Assembly: GCA_014377245.1 (NCBI GenBank)
Contig: JACMPX010000014.1
Span: forward strand, 1 to 50,445
DNA: 50,445 nt
Direction: 5' to 3'
Origin: Candidatus Altimarinota bacterium
Lineage (GTDB): Bacteria > Patescibacteriota > Gracilibacteria > BD1-5 > UBA2023
A model generated the notes under the pieces. That model did not search any database and had not been told where the DNA came from. It saw only the letters and a list, made by a program, of their open reading frames with translations. Each line of letters opens with the position of its first letter. The first letter of the stretch is position 1. The position numbers were made by a program, and so were the translations under genes. Below are positions 1 through 14,000 of this stretch, piece after piece.

Positions 1-2410
1 ATGAACTGTTGCTACAAAGATCACTCTCACATCACTCTCCGCACTCGGCCCACTTGCGTATAATAACACAACGGGTGCATTCTCTCTTGCCCTCGCAAAC
101 TCCACTACGACAGGAGCCCTCTCAGCTACAGATTGGAATACCTTTAATAATAAACTCTCCAATAGTCTCACCAATGGGAATATCTGGATCGGTAATGCAT
201 CAAATATTCCAACCGCTCAGTTATTATCAGGGGATGCGACACTTTCGAATACTGGACTTTTCACCATAGGAACTGGTGCCGTGACCTCTACTAAAATACT
301 CAATGGTACACTTCTCTTTGCTGATATTGCTTCCAATGGTTGTTTAACAGGTGAGATATTTAAATACAATGGTACATCGTGGATATGTGGAACAGATCTT
401 TTGAATTGATTGATTGGTACTATAGACTCAGTAGCTAAATCTGTGAATGGTGCAGTATACTCAGGATCTAACCTGATCCTCCAAACAGCAGATGCGACAA
501 ATCCAGGACTTGTATCGACTACGGCCCAGACATTTGCAGGAAATAAAACCTTCTTAAATAATGTCACGATCAATGGTTCTCAGACAATTACTACAAGTAC
601 GATCGCTAATCTCGCAACTGGTGGTACAATCGGAACAGCGGTAGCGACTGTTGATGTATTCACAACATTCAATGTCAATCAGACCACTGCAGATCAGACA
701 ATCACTCTCCCGACTCCTACAGTAACTATAGCGGGTAAGATGGTCTATGTGAACAATATCGGTAGTGTCGAGTTCATCATGGTAGGTTCCCGCGTGAGAG
801 GCAATACGGGTAGATCATTCATCTGGAATGGTACTGCATGGTCTCTAGTGGGAGACTCCAATGATCAGAGTCAGATAATCGTCAGGAAAACAGCAGATCA
901 GACCAATGCGACAGCGACTCTCGCCAATGATACACAACTCACGATGAATATCGGTGCCAATGAGCAATGGGTTATCCAATATAATCTCAGTAGCAATGCA
1001 CAAGCAAATGCAGACTTCAAGTTTGCAGTAACTGCACCAGCAGGAGCAACTTGTAGTGTATCAGCGTACGATCCAGAAGGTGCTACCGCTCAGGCAAATA
1101 TCGGTTGTGGAGTAGCATCAGGACTGATTGCAGCAAGTGGACTCGATGATCCAATCTGGGTCAGTGCAGTCGTCACCAATGGTGCAACGGCAGGGACAGT
1201 CAATCTCCAATGGTCAGAGTTCACCGTGAATGGTGTTGCTACTATTCGTCAATGAAGTAATCTCATAGCATACCGTATCCGTGGAGCTGATCTTGCTGAG
1301 GTGTACTATACGAGTGATACCACCATTCAGGAAGGAGATCTTGTTTCTCTCGCAGGTAATGGAGTCTCTCAAGTTCAGAAATCGATTCGTGCCTATGATA
1401 GTCGGTCTCTTGGTATTATCTCGACCAAGCCAGGTATCGTTATCGGTGCAGCAGATGGTACTGGCAAACCAGTCATCGTGGGTCTCTCAGGTCGTGTACC
1501 AGTCAAGATCTCAACCAAAAATGGGGATATCAATCCAGGTGATTATATCACGACTTCTGATATATCAGGTGTTGGTATGCGAGCAACTCGTGCAGGTCAC
1601 GTCATCGGTAAGGCACTCACAGGATTCGCAGGTGGATCTGAAGGGATAGTTATGGTATTCATCCAAAATACTTACTTCGATGGAGTCTACGATGATGTGA
1701 TCACACCTCTTACTAATACCGCAACAGGTATACTCAAAACAGATAGCATGATCACTACATCAACCTATAGTGTACCAGGCCCTTCTCTTATTAGTTCTCC
1801 AGTGGTCACGACATCGACTCCGACTCCTCTCGTCCCAATATCTCAGAGCATAGCCAAGAACGATGCTGACTACCTTGCAGCACTTGCGAGCACTGCCCGT
1901 GACGTACAAGAGAAAATTGTTGCAACTATCATGACAGGTGTACATCTCATCCGAGACCTAGTCGTCCTCCAGATCACTGCTCTGAATGGATACTTCGATC
2001 AAGTATGGACACGAGAGACACACACAGAGAAAATCTGTGTCGGTACAACAGGTAATGAGACCTGTATAACCAAGGATCAACTCGATGCTCTCATCCGTAT
2101 GTCAGTGACAGCGAGTGGGACAATGTCGAGTACTATTCCAGTGATTCCAGCAGTGACAACTCCGGTTGTACCAACTACCACTACAGTAACTCCTAAGACT
2201 AGCACCACAATAGTAGCCACTCCGACAGAGACGACTCCCATATCGACAGTAGTAGAAACAATAGTTACCACAAATTCAGTTATCGCGAGTCCTCCGCTGA
2301 CTGAGGGTACTTGAGTTATAGGGGTTATCGCTCCTGTGACCGAGAGTACTCAGACTCCAGTAGTCATTGACGGAGTTCCAACTGAGTCAGTTATGATCAC
2401 CACGCCATAG
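1..2410 (+). CDS. Secreted fibre-like surface protein, 3' part (5' end outside window)
   Basis: The frame is open from base 2 to a TAG at 2408-2410, reading TGA as Gly at 2, 404, 1253 and 2312. The N-terminal visible part is low-complexity beta-type sequence rich in Thr, Asn, Gly and Ser, with patterns such as ATDWNTFNNK that resemble tail-fibre and CPR adhesin repeats. Around 1280-1690 lies a conserved-looking module (RGADLAEVYYTSD, then GRVPVKISTKNGDINPGDY) that recalls the C-terminal part of large CPR exported proteins. Near 2030-2100 is a segment with two cysteines (KICVGTTGNETCITKDQL). The last ~80 residues are a Thr/Val/Pro-rich tail. Role in attachment is inferred from composition. I saw no phage genes nearby, so a phage tail fibre is less likely. 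Confidence 0.75.
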
Positions 2411-2435
2411 TCCCAGAGTTCTAAATTCAACACTC

Positions 2436-2476
2436 AAAAAAATTCCCCAATCGAATAATTCAGAGAGGGGATTTTT
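2436..2476. terminator. Hairpin terminator between convergent genes
   Basis: An A-rich arm with TTCCCC (2436-2448) pairs with GGGGATTTTT (2467-2476). It lies between the convergent 3' ends of the fibre gene and the minus-strand gene at 2489, so it could serve both. Confidence 0.6.
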
Positions 2477-2488
2477 GATGATAGATGA

Positions 2489-2839
2489 TTATTTCTGAGT
2501 TGGAGATACAGGAGTAGTTGTACCACTACCATCCTTTATGACTCCTGCTTTTTTGAGACAATCGACACTATAGAGTGATACTGCTTTCCCACTTCCGTAT
2601 GAAACTGGTACCTCATTTTTACAGCCTTCTTGGTATTGTTTTTCCATAACGATTCCGAGATCAGTGATCGCTTTCTGGTATCCAGCAGCCTGTCCCTGAT
2701 TAGCACCATTCACGAATACATCATTATTTATCTTATTGACGACTGATGGATAGATACTATCTACAACTACATAGAGAGTTGAGAGCACGAGCCAAGAATA
2801 CAGAAGACCAGTTTGCCAATCTTTGACATATGTTTGCAT
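2489..2839 (-). CDS. Small single-pass membrane/exported protein, unknown function
   Basis: The ORF is 116 aa with start MQTYVKDWQTG and a TAA stop. One hydrophobic segment near the N-terminus (GLLYSWLVLSTLYVVVDSIY) looks like a membrane anchor or uncleaved signal. The remainder is soluble, with two cysteines (QEGCKNEV and VDCLKK) that could form a disulfide outside the cell, and a Thr/Pro tail. An upstream in-frame start at 2914 would add a Lys/Tyr-rich stretch translated from AT-rich DNA that looks like promoter; I chose the downstream ATG. No TGA occurs in frame. I do not recognise the family. Confidence 0.6.
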   Translation of the reverse strand: MQTYVKDWQTGLLYSWLVLSTLYVVVDSIYPSVVNKINNDVFVNGANQGQAAGYQKAITDLGIVMEKQYQEGCKNEVPVSYGSGKAVSLYSVDCLKKAGVIKDGSGTTTPVSPTQK

Positions 2840-2963
2840 ACTATAGGGGGTAAAAATATATACCAATTTAGTATATCTTTTTTTATAAATTTTCCACTTT
2901 TTTTTGCAAAGCATATTTACTATAATTATATAGTATGTATGATAATAGATCTGATTGAGATTT

Positions 2964-3212
2964 TTATGAATATATGAGCTTCAGTTTCTCATCTTTTGAC
3001 AGTTGTTTGATGGCATATTCTCGCCTGCATGCCTCGCTACGGTCTGAGAATTCTTCAAAATATATGAGCTCTACAGGACGACGATTCTTTGTATATTTTG
3101 CTCACTTTTTATTATCAGTGTTATGCTCTTGAGTACGTCGATGGAGATCAGTAGTGATACCTGTGTAGAGGGTCGAGTCAGCACAGCGGAGGATGTAGGT
3201 AGAGTAATGCAT
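2964..3212 (-). CDS. GIY-YIG endonuclease superfamily protein (UPF0213/YhbQ-like)
   Basis: This 82-aa gene (TAA stop) is complete only if TGA is Gly. It begins MHYSTYILRCADSTLYTG, a GIY-YIG core variant, followed by ITTDLHRRTQEHN. The TGA codon supplies the Gly of KKGAKYTKNRRPVELIYFE, which in this family is normally a glycine, and the C-terminus matches the family's EYAIKQLSKDEKLKLI pattern. Length is typical of YhbQ-type single-domain proteins. The family is thought to act on DNA structures or in repair, but its cellular role is poorly defined. It lies 41 bp downstream of the ABC-F gene across a terminator. Confidence 0.9.
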
Positions 3213-3225
3213 ATGAGTAGTATAT

Positions 3226-3253
3226 AAAAAATTTCCCAAAATGGGAAATTTTT
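3226..3253. terminator. Perfect hairpin terminator after the ABC-F gene
   Basis: AAAAATTTCCC and GGGAAATTTTT flank a 5-nt loop, directly after the minus-strand ABC-F stop codon and before the GIY-YIG gene. The stem is symmetric, with A and T tracts on either side. Confidence 0.8.
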
Positions 3254-4729
3254 CTACTCCAACTCCAGATATTCATCGATTCGTACTTGCCATACGAACT
3301 CATCGATATGTGATACCATGATCATCGTGCCTTGGTATTCATCGAGTGCCTTCGCAATTACTGGTAGGTGTCGAAAATTGATGTGATTCGTTGGCTCATC
3401 GAGTATCAGCAGACCTGGCTTTTCGAGCGAGAGTTTTGCAAACATCACGAGTCACTTTTGTCATTCTGAGAGAGCTCCGATCGGTGTTGCCATGAGTTCG
3501 CCAGTGATGAGAAATCCAGATGCAAATGATCTGAGTTCCCGATCGAGTGCGGTTCGGCCTGATGCCTCAAAGAGACAATCGAATACGGTCTGAGAGAAGT
3601 CAAGTGTCGAGAAATCCTGACGATAGTATCCTATTTTGACGTTTGGTCCTATTTTCACACCCTTAGCCGTACCTTTTGCGATCGATTCCAGGAGTGTAGA
3701 TTTCCCGATACCGTTGGGTCCTGAGAGGAGTAGGTGTCTATTTTTCCCGAGTGATACGGATACTTCTTTTTCGACCGCCACATGATTGCGGATAATCTGA
3801 AGACTCGTGATCTCGATGATCTGACCACCGATACCTTCCTGATTCGGTATTTTGAATTCTCGGATGGTCTTATCTTCTCTTCTGATATCACCCTTTGATG
3901 CTTCGAGGGATTCTGCTTTTTCGACCATTTTTTTCGCTACGGCTCGGAGTTTACCTCACTTGTGAGCAAATACGTTGGCCTGGTCCTTGTTCGTTTGGAT
4001 TTCTTTTTCTAGTCGGCTATTTTCTCTATTCTGGGACTCGATTTTGCGCTCTACTTGTTCGACAGCATCATGATAGTTCCCCATGAATTGTTCGACCTTG
4101 CGGGTGAACACATCGAGATAGAGGATCCCATCTGTGAACTCGTTCAGGAACTCAGCGTCATGCGAGATCACGAGTACTGTCTTTGGGTAGTTTTTCAGGA
4201 ATTCAGTCAGGTGATAGACGCCATCAGTATCGAGATTGTTTGTTGGCTCATCGAGTAGGAGGATATCTGGATCCTGGATGAGAGCTCCAGCCAAGAGGAG
4301 TCGAGCCTGTTGCCCTCATGAAAAAGTCCTGACTACACGATTCAAGAAGTCAGCAAATACGATCTCTTTTGCAGGAACAAAATTCACAGCAGAGAGTGCC
4401 TCTTGGATATCTCGGTCGATATTGTGAGAGTCACTACGGGAGTACTTGCGGAAGTAGTCTGAGAGGGTGAGTTCTTTGTCTTCAGGATGCATGACCTGAC
4501 GAGCGATCGCTATATGGTTGCCTGCATTCATGAGTATTCTTCCATCATTTACTTTGTATTCGCCCGTGATCATCTTGAATATAGTCGACTTACCAGCACC
4601 ATTTTGACCCATGAGGGTGATCTTGGACCCCTCTCGTACGGAGAAACTAGTTTCATCAAGGAGCCACTTGGGTGTCACATATCAGTAGGTGACCTCATCA
4701 AATCGGATAACAACATCTCACTTGGACAT
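3254..4729 (-). CDS. ABC-F family ATPase (translation-associated)
   Basis: The protein is 491 aa, start MSKGDVVIRF and TAG stop, with two ABC cassettes on one chain and no membrane segments. The first cassette has Walker A GQNGAGKST, signature FSGGQQAR and Walker B LLLDEPTNNLD. The second has GPNGIGKST, LSEGQKG and LLILDEPTNHI. The cassettes are joined by a charged coiled-coil linker. TGA supplies the first Gly of FSGGQ and the Gly residues in SEGQKG, which are near-invariant positions. ABC-F proteins bind the ribosomal E site and act in translation or antibiotic protection; which subtype this is cannot be decided here. A -10-like TATATT sits 7 nt before the ATG and no Shine-Dalgarno motif is visible. 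Confidence 0.92.
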
Positions 4730-4830
4730 AGTATGGAATATAAAAATAAGAAAATTCAGGAAGATTGTATGGAAAAGAGTGAAAAAGGCAAAAAAAACAC
4801 CCATTTTAGGAGTGATCTTGGATTTTTAAA

Positions 4831-4906
4831 TGGTGGGAACGCCGGGATTTGAACCCGGGACCATCGCCTTAAAAGGGCGTTGCTCTACCAACTGAGCTAC
4901 GTTCCC
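4831..4906 (-). tRNA. tRNA-Lys (TTT anticodon), CCA encoded
   Basis: It is 76 nt and folds as a cloverleaf. Acceptor arms GGGAACG and CGTTCCC pair, the D-loop region is GCTCAGTTGGTAGAGC, the anticodon loop is CTTTTAA (anticodon TTT), and the T arm contains GGTTCAAATCC. The 3' CCA is encoded in the DNA. The outermost anticodon-stem pair (27-43) is an A-A mismatch, leaving four strong G-C pairs. No glycine tRNA with a TCA anticodon, which the code change needs, lies in this window. Confidence 0.95.
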
Positions 4907-5036
4907 ATAAATGCATGAGTAGCTGACTCGCGAAATAATATACAAAAAGAATGTTTTGTCGAATTTATTTTTATTTTTCCCTCGATTTTCCTTTGCATAA
5001 GTGCCAAAAAGACATATACTCGCACACATATTGGTC

Positions 5037-8000
5037 ATGAAAATCTCTCAATTTTTCTCGTACATCCCATTCCAAAAAACTATTGCCGCAGTCCTCGTCA
5101 TGATGATCCTCGTATCACAGACGATCCATGTGGATTTTTTTGATAGTGTTCTCGCAGGGCCAGAGAACTATAGAGATATCGTATCTATCGTGGTAGATCG
5201 TGATACCTACGCAGCTGAGAGATCTCGAGTTCTCCGGTATGCGGGGGATATTGCAGGGTATCTCGGGTGAGTTCGAACATCGATACTCGTCGTTGCAAAA
5301 GATACTCCAGTTGCAACTATAGCAACCAAAAATGAGAAACTCTACTATGAAGGTGATAGTGAAAAATGAGTCTCATCACTCGTATGAACTATTCTCATCG
5401 GCAATATCCCTATTCCCATCGTAGAAAAGGATGGAGCCAATTTCTCGAGTCTCTATCCATATGTAGACTTCGCAGATAAGTCATTCGTCTATGATCCGAG
5501 TAGCACGCGGTATATATATCAAAAAAATTCTTGATTAACAGAAGCTGTTGATATCTGGCATGGCGTCATCAATCCTGCAGTTGGGCGGAGCTGGTCAGGT
5601 GCTCTCGATATACGCCAGATAGGACAATTCCTCGATAAGACCCATGAATTCTATACCAAGAGTGGCAAATTCGCACCATCCAATATACCCCCAAAAGTAT
5701 TTTATTATGACTGATTTAGTGAGTCAAAAAGTATCAATGCTCGTAGTCTATTTCAGTATACTCTCACTATGAAAAATGCTGAGAATATTGCCTATTCTCG
5801 ATTTACCAAATACCTCTTACGTGATGTCACCAAGGCTCTCACTACATTCGATAAAACAAACGAAGATCCAGATATCGCATCTACATTTGCCTCTCTTGGA
5901 TTGCCAACTGGTGGAGATACACTTGCTGAGGATCAGATTAGCAAGCTCCCAGATATACAATCTCGAGATGTGATATTGTGATTTTTGAAGAATTTTAAGT
6001 GAATTTTTAATGAAAAATCTCTCTGAGATGAGCTCCTATCAGTCCACAATGCTGGTAGATACACTAGTTGATCTACAGTAAAAGCAGATCTCTTGCCTAT
6101 ATCTATCAGTGTCATGGATGAGATAGCTCGTAGTACTCTCCGTGAAGCAAATAATGCTATAGAGAAACAGATTGATACTCTGTTGATCGATCAGAAATAT
6201 GCTCGACGTATCCCTATTCTCGATGAGATATCACTCTGAAGTGGCACTACTGATCGCAATAGTCTCCATATGAGTATATTACAGAACTATATGTTCGGTA
6301 AAAAGAGTACAGAGATCAATGATCCACTTCAGTGTACTATTGCTCGTGGATCGACTGGCACTATTACAGAATTTGGGAGATCTCAGCTCGTGGAGGCTAA
6401 TGTCGCATTTGATATTTCGAAAACCGAGTCTCAGATCGAGACACTCAAAAAAGATACAGAACTCCTTATATGATTGAAAAAACCAAATTGTTTTCCAAAT
6501 AGTAAGCCAAGAATAGATTCTTATTGGTGAGGGAATAGTATATTGCGTATAGCTACAGCAACATGAGATCTGAGCGCTATCCTCGACACGTTCCCCACTC
6601 CCACACAGTTCAGCTGATTCACAGCACCGATATACTCCCTCTGAGGAATGAAAGAATCTAATAGATTACCAATCTGATGAGTCAATGATTGTCTCCCTGG
6701 TGGATTGCAATATCTCCTCAGCCCAGCCCGACTGATGACATACACTGAAGATGTATTATCAGGTTATTGAGAATCAGCGGTCGTCATTAGACAAAACTGT
6801 ACTACGGCATATCCGAGTGAGTGGACAACTTGAGTACCAGGAGGTTGTTCACGTCCATCCGTTTTTCTCGGAGCTGAGAGTGCTCCACGATATACCTGTA
6901 TTTCTGATGTAGTAGCTTCGACTGCCATTCCGAGTTTTAGCACTTATGTCACAGAATACTGAACTAGTGTAATTTGAGGTTGTATCAATGGAGCACTGAC
7001 TCTTGATGGTAAATCTATCATGAACAAGTCCAATACCTGTATTACTACCTCATGACCAGCAGATGATCTCATAACTATTGATGAAACTCAATACAAGAAT
7101 GTAATATTTCATACTATCCCATCTCTCTATCATCATAATTCCCCAACTGATGAAGAGATTTTAGCAGCCAAATCCAATACAGTCACCCCATCTCTTCCTA
7201 TAGATATTGAGCGTTACGTTGAGTTTTTTACTCCAAAAGGTAATATTGCTCGTATTCATTATCCGAATTTTTTTGATATTAGAGCCAGTGATATATCCAG
7301 TGCTCGCAACTGGATACGTGATCAAGGTGACCGAGAGTGGCAAGCTATAATAGATCGTGAGCAAGTAACTACAATGAGTCTAGAAGAAACAAAGGTAGCA
7401 GAATTTCTATCTCCTGGAGTATTGCCTACAGTACCTATTGACTGGAATATATATATCTCCGATGAGATGATCACTAAGATTCTACAATCTAGGAACTGGC
7501 TCCAACCTGATATATCAGTAAAATATAGACAAGCTATAGAGTCAATGCTCTCATATTCTAATGGGTCTGGATCTACCACGTCTCCAACAACACTCCCACC
7601 TCAGATCCCAGTTCTTTGAAATGAGTATGAGATTGCATACCTTGGTTTGCCATCTTCTTTTGATGCTGACTTCTCACAATGAAGTAGTAGTAGTGCTATT
7701 ATCAATCAGTACGATACTCGACTGCGGGAGATCGAGTGAGCCAACATATCAGATGAATTGGTTCGAGATGGTTTGATTGAGTCGAACAATCCAGCTACAG
7801 AGTGTGGACCCCCTGACGGTGTCCCTCTTTTACAATGGCCGAGTGCTATCATGTGTTGGATCAAGGCCCAGTTTCCTCCACGTATACTCGCAGGCTCTTG
7901 CTGACCGTCAACAATCGGACTCGATCCGCCTCGTACTTCTCCTCTTGTTTCACCCTGAGATTCTCTCGCAACTGATACTGGTGCGCTTACAGTTTTTTAT

Positions 8001-11000
8001 GCAGGATCACGTCTTATACCGCATCTTCCGAGGTCGAGTATGCAACTTAGCGATAGTATCACAGTTGATTTCACACTACAAAAAGCTGATACAATACTCG
8101 GTAGCCTGCCAGGTACGACCGCATACCTTGAGATTATATCTGGTACGAGCGGTGGTAAAAAAATCGAGAAATCAGATCTCCAAAATTATCTCGATATTTC
8201 ACCAAGTAATCTGACTGTCTGAGAAAAATGAGCAAATTTTGTTCTCATATCTCGCTCCATAGCAGCGAATTTATCACTACGAGCATACTATATCCTCCCA
8301 CTTGCGGGTGGCTGAGAGATACGTATTGATTCTACTCCATTCCAGATACAGATCACACCTGAGTATTATTCACTCAGACTCGAACAGTCATGATCAGTCA
8401 TTGGGAATGTGGACGTCACCTCACCTGATCCTATATGATTGAGTATCTTACCAGTATTTCCTGATGGATCGAGTATCATATTGCCCCCAACAATATCAAT
8501 ACAAATACTAGATGATATCGATAGAACTCTATTATATTCACGTTCTGATGTTGATCCCAATCTCGTAACTCTTCCTACAGATGTAACCAAGAAAGTATGA
8601 GTATATCGGGTACTCATCCGAGATAGTAGGTGAGTGAGCGGTGAGCTGACATTCGGTGTCATATCATGATCACTCAGTCAGATTCGCGTCACCCCTGTAT
8701 CATCAGCACTCGTACGTGGTACGAGTACACTCGCTATGATCAGATTGCTCGATCGTCTCAGCAATCCTACTAGTCCAGACCTCCATACACTTAGGCTCGA
8801 TATATCTGGTGGCTATCTCGTCGATGCTAATGGAGATAAGAAAACAAGCATGAGTATGGATATAATGGAGTCACAGATCCCAGTCATACTTTGATCAGAT
8901 ACAGTTGGTACACTACGTATTACTGCAACAGTAAATGAGACTATTACAAATACTACAGAACTAACTATATATGATACTGCTCGTATTATACTCATGAGAG
9001 ATCGCGATCCTCGTGTCTGAGACGAACCGATATGAGCTCGCATCGAGATACAAGATGCAGCTGGCGTGAGGATGGCAGGACTATCTTCTGTTGTATCATG
9101 GTGACTTCCAGATGGTGCTGGTATATTTTCAAAAAAGTCGATTCGTATAACAGATGGTATCTCTGAGCCATTTGACTATATACCAGGTACAATTGCAGGT
9201 AATCATGCTCTCATGCTCGATGTAGTTGGTATCGGCTCTCTCACGAATATAGTTTTCTCACTGCTACCATGAGACCCCCTCTATACTAATCATAGTATAG
9301 TCGATAATACTATCGTGTTTGCATTGAGAGATCGATATGGCAATATGACTCAATCGAATTTTTCAGCTACAATCTCACGCAATGTATGACCGCTTCAGAC
9401 TATCAATTTCGTGAATGGTGAATATACTCTGCCACTACATTGAGGCTACTATGAGGTAAGTGTACCAAAACTCAAAGATTATAATATATCATATAAAGAC
9501 AGTTCAGGTACATATACAGTAGGAGGTATAGATAAATATATCGCATATATAAAGGGAAATGATGAAAAAATAAACTTTGCTCCTGATTATAATGCTCGCT
9601 ATACTGTTCTAGCAGGTTGATCATTTTTGCGAGAAGGGGAAGATATCCTCTATGGTACAGCGCCTGGACTCTCTCAGAGCCTCGCTGTGAGTACAATTCT
9701 CGATTCTCCGTATAGATATGATACATTTTTGTCTATATTTCCTGGAGGAACATATACTATTGGCAATACTCCTGATATCGCTATCCAAACGAGTATCTCT
9801 CTCGATAACAATATACCGCTTCTCACAGTATCTGATATAACTACCCACAAACAAATAGCTCGTATACTCTATCCGATGAAAAGTGCTCGTCTCGAAACAT
9901 GTCGACAGACACTGACCAATGTATGTAGTCAACCCTCTACTAGTCCCACGATCCGACTCAGTATTCCAACAGGATCTCCTCTCAACACAAAAAGTAATAC
10001 AGATTCTATCATTTTACAGTCCAATAGCCTAGATATATTATCTATATATACTAGTGGGAGTATATATATGAATCCTGATATTACGTTGATTCCTCGTGAT
10101 AATAGCAATATAGGACTCGAGATGGCTGTGATGCAATGAGGCAAGGAGGTTGCGACTATCACCTATATGATGGATAAAACTCTATCAGTTGTGACAACTA
10201 GTGAGATCAATCCGACTACACCAAATAATACTCCTATTATACTAAACTCAGGATACTCTATATCAATTATTCATAATAGCTCACTCTCTAGTAATATTCT
10301 CGGGTACAAGATATGGCGACCAAACAATACCCTCGAGATCGATGAGAATAAAAATGGACCAAATCATACGAACTCACTCGGTATTTTATCAGAACTCCCA
10401 TGAGTTGGATGGGGCAATAATAATACTATGCTACTCGCATATGCTGGGTGAGACACTGTTGGCGAGTCGACTCGATTTTTTCATACGTATTGACTCATTA
10501 ATCTCTGAGACCCTGTAGCACATATCGATCATGGACGACCTGGAACGGAGATCGATGGAATAGATCGGACTGTTGGATCTATTGTTGCTCGCAGTAGTGA
10601 GAAGGGGATTTCTGATTTTTTTCATCGGGATATGGATGCAGATGGTATAGAGGATCTATTGATCGTATATGCAGATGGCTATATTGAGTTATTTCTCAAC
10701 AGATGAGGAAAGTTCAGGTCTCGAGGAATGATTATCTATAATCGAGATATCGATAGTAAAAAAATATCATTTGCAGACTTTACCCATGATGGTTATTCGG
10801 ATATTGTCTGAATAAATTCAACAGGTGGACTCATACTCATCGATAACACGAATCGTAGATTCTCACGTCGTGATATACTCCTTGAGTGAGGAGCAGTTGT
10901 CCCGAATCATATATCACAATTTCATATCTATGATATGGATAGCGATGGTCGTGATGATATCACATATATTACATCAGGGTGAGAACTTGGTATTCTTTAT

Positions 11001-14000
11001 GGTACAATGACGCCTGGAACTTTTATCAAAAAAATACTCGATCCTACACTCTGAATATCTCTTTCTACTACCCCGATACTCATAGGATGAGCTATCAAGA
11101 GTGATCAGACTCCAGTGATCAACTGATCACTCAGTGTGACCCCAACATCGAGCACTACAATAGATGATACCTTACTTCGAGCAGAGGTATACTATCAATA
11201 TACTCAGCCAAATACCACACCATCCGTGATGAGTATAGATGCTGTAACACTCTCATGAGTCTATTCTGATGTATGATCCAATACTATATCGAGTAAGATC
11301 GATACTTATGTTCGTAGTCAATATGCCAGTGCGTATGGACTTGAGATCGAGAAGAAATATGCCAACTTAACACATACAACACTCTATCCAAATGATCGTA
11401 TCAATACTATAATCCGTATCCACAATACGTCTAACAAAACGATGAAGAATGTAGAATATCTCGATACAATTCCCAAGATATTCTCACTAGAGTCAACACG
11501 GAAATACACCATCAAAAAATGAGGTACAAGTGTGTCTCGTGACTTCGAGAATATCTGAGATAATGAATATGATGCTCATTTCGTTGTAGGAGATATAGCA
11601 CCATGAGCCATAGTAGAAATAGGATATGAGCTCATAGCATTGTCTGCGAGTTACTGAGATATGATCGTCGGTGATCTCGAGCGTGGTACGACAGGTGCTG
11701 ATATCTATGGTGATGTAGGATTTCGGACATCTACGACCTGTGGAGCTGAGCTGCTCCTCTGGACATCAGGCCCAGACGCTAGAGAATATACTCGAGGTAC
11801 TCATAATTTTGGATCTATATCACTCCCAGATGGTATAGCTAGTCGACTAACTGATGCTGACAATAACAAGATCCCGGATAGTATAGAGACGATGAGTCGG
11901 GTCGATAGACTAAAAGCGTATGCAGATATGAGTGCAACTAATGGTCCACAAGCACAATCAATCATCAAAACTACCAAAACTGGTAATCAGCTCAATATTG
12001 GATTCGATGAATCCTCTGTGGCAAGTATAGAGGATGTCATCCAGAATCTGGCTAATGGACTCTCTTGTGGATTCGGAGGTGGCTCATGTATGAGCTTCCC
12101 GATTAACTGGGCACCACTTGCACCAGGGAGCTCTCCGACTTTATTTGGTTTACCACTTGCACCCAACTTGATGACTCCATCAGCAGGGTTACCAGTCTTC
12201 TCAGCAATGACAGGTATTCCTGTTTATGGTACATGGTGATGCTTTCCTATACCATCTACATTTCCACCTTCACCGATAGGATTATCTAATACTTGTCTCT
12301 GAAACCTTTCAAGTGCAGGATGAATCCTCTGAACATGGGATCCAACGAATTTCCTCCGTATTTTTGTCACGCCGACTCTGACTCTGGGCATGGGTACCGC
12401 TATCTGTATGTGATGACCGGCCATGGCTATGGGTATGGTACCTCCACCTTGACTCTCACCTCTTATTCAATGAGGTAATTGTATAGTCATGGTGAAGCCT
12501 ATGAATGTGTGTAAGTGAGATGGCTCATCTAGTGATGGTGATGTCAGTGCAGTCTCTGGACTTGGTACTATTAGTGATACATGGAATGCAAGTAGTTGTC
12601 AAATCAAGGCAAATATACTGAGTGAGTCTGACGATCGAAATCTCACAAAGAGTATAGTCAGCTATCTCAAGAGTCCTAATGCCAAGGAGCTCACAACTAT
12701 ATATACTGGTATCAGTAAAAGAGGAGCAAGGTCTATCTCAATATGACCGCGACTCGCTATCGGCTCATCATCAAGTGGAGGATCAGAGATCTCTGTTGAG
12801 GTGGATTCCAATACTCAGATATCAGATATTAGCTCTGTTATAAAACTCAAAAATAAGCGTATTGCTGCGTTCCCAGATTTTATCATGGACTGGTTGACTC
12901 GTCAGACTGAGGAACTCACTACATCACTGTTTACACCGCCGAATCTTACCATCATACCTCCGACGAGTCTCGGGCAGAATGCGCAGTTAGATAGCAGTTT
13001 CGATGACTTCGCGAAGAAGCTCGGATCTGCATACTCGAGTGCAAATTATGAGAATATAAAACAGGGAATAGGTAAGCCAGTTGGTACAAAAACATCTACT
13101 GCTCCTGGCATTCCTGATAGTCTTAAGTGAATAGCATCGAATTCAAAATGAACACTCAATACGCTGAAAACAGCATATACTGAGATAGGAAAACTCCCAT
13201 TTATTTCCATCAAACAAGTCAATATTCCTCTCAATATCCCCTGGTTTGATAAGAGAGAACTCGATCGATATGCGAGATCTCTCGATGGATACCTCAGAGA
13301 TTTAGAGAGTGCTAGTAGGAATCTCTGTATCAGTGATCCATCTGCTGCATGTCTTGATAGAAAAGCGAAACTCCAGTCTGGATGATTCATCACTAGTATT
13401 CGAGAAAACCTCAAACGAATCGAAGAGTATAAACGATTTCCGATGAAGATCCAAAAATATATCACTTGGAAAGAGCGTTATATCGTACAGATTCTCTGCA
13501 ATATCAATAGCATACAGCAGATCACTGGAGGTTGGCTTCGTGATAATGGAGTGAGATTTCGTAAATGGGCTGAGCTATTCGTTCTTATCAAGGCCATTGC
13601 TGATTGATGGCAGCCACTTCTTGATATATTTGCTGATACGAGTGCGACTTGTAGTGTCTGTCGGAATGAGCGCAATAATCTCCAATATTGGAAATTCAAA
13701 CTCCTCTCAATGCTTATCCCATCTATTCCAGTTCTGAAGTTCCCGAAGTGGCCAGATATCGTCTTAGATCTTTCAGATATTAGACTCGGGATTAATATTT
13801 CGATGCCCAATTTTATCCCAAGGATTTCGCCTATCCGACTGCCGAATCTCCCGAATCTATCTATTGGATCAATTGGTGCTTCACTCGATCTCCCTGCTAT
13901 TCCAATTCTCCCTGCACTACCTCCACTCCCAGATCTCCCAGATCTCCCATCACTCCCTCGGATCAAGCTCCCAGATCTCCCACCTCCACCAAAAATACCT

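Noticed and set aside
1-2410. Prophage tail-fibre gene
   Set aside because: Fibre-like repeats alone do not show a phage; no other phage gene is present and the C-terminal module fits CPR secreted proteins.
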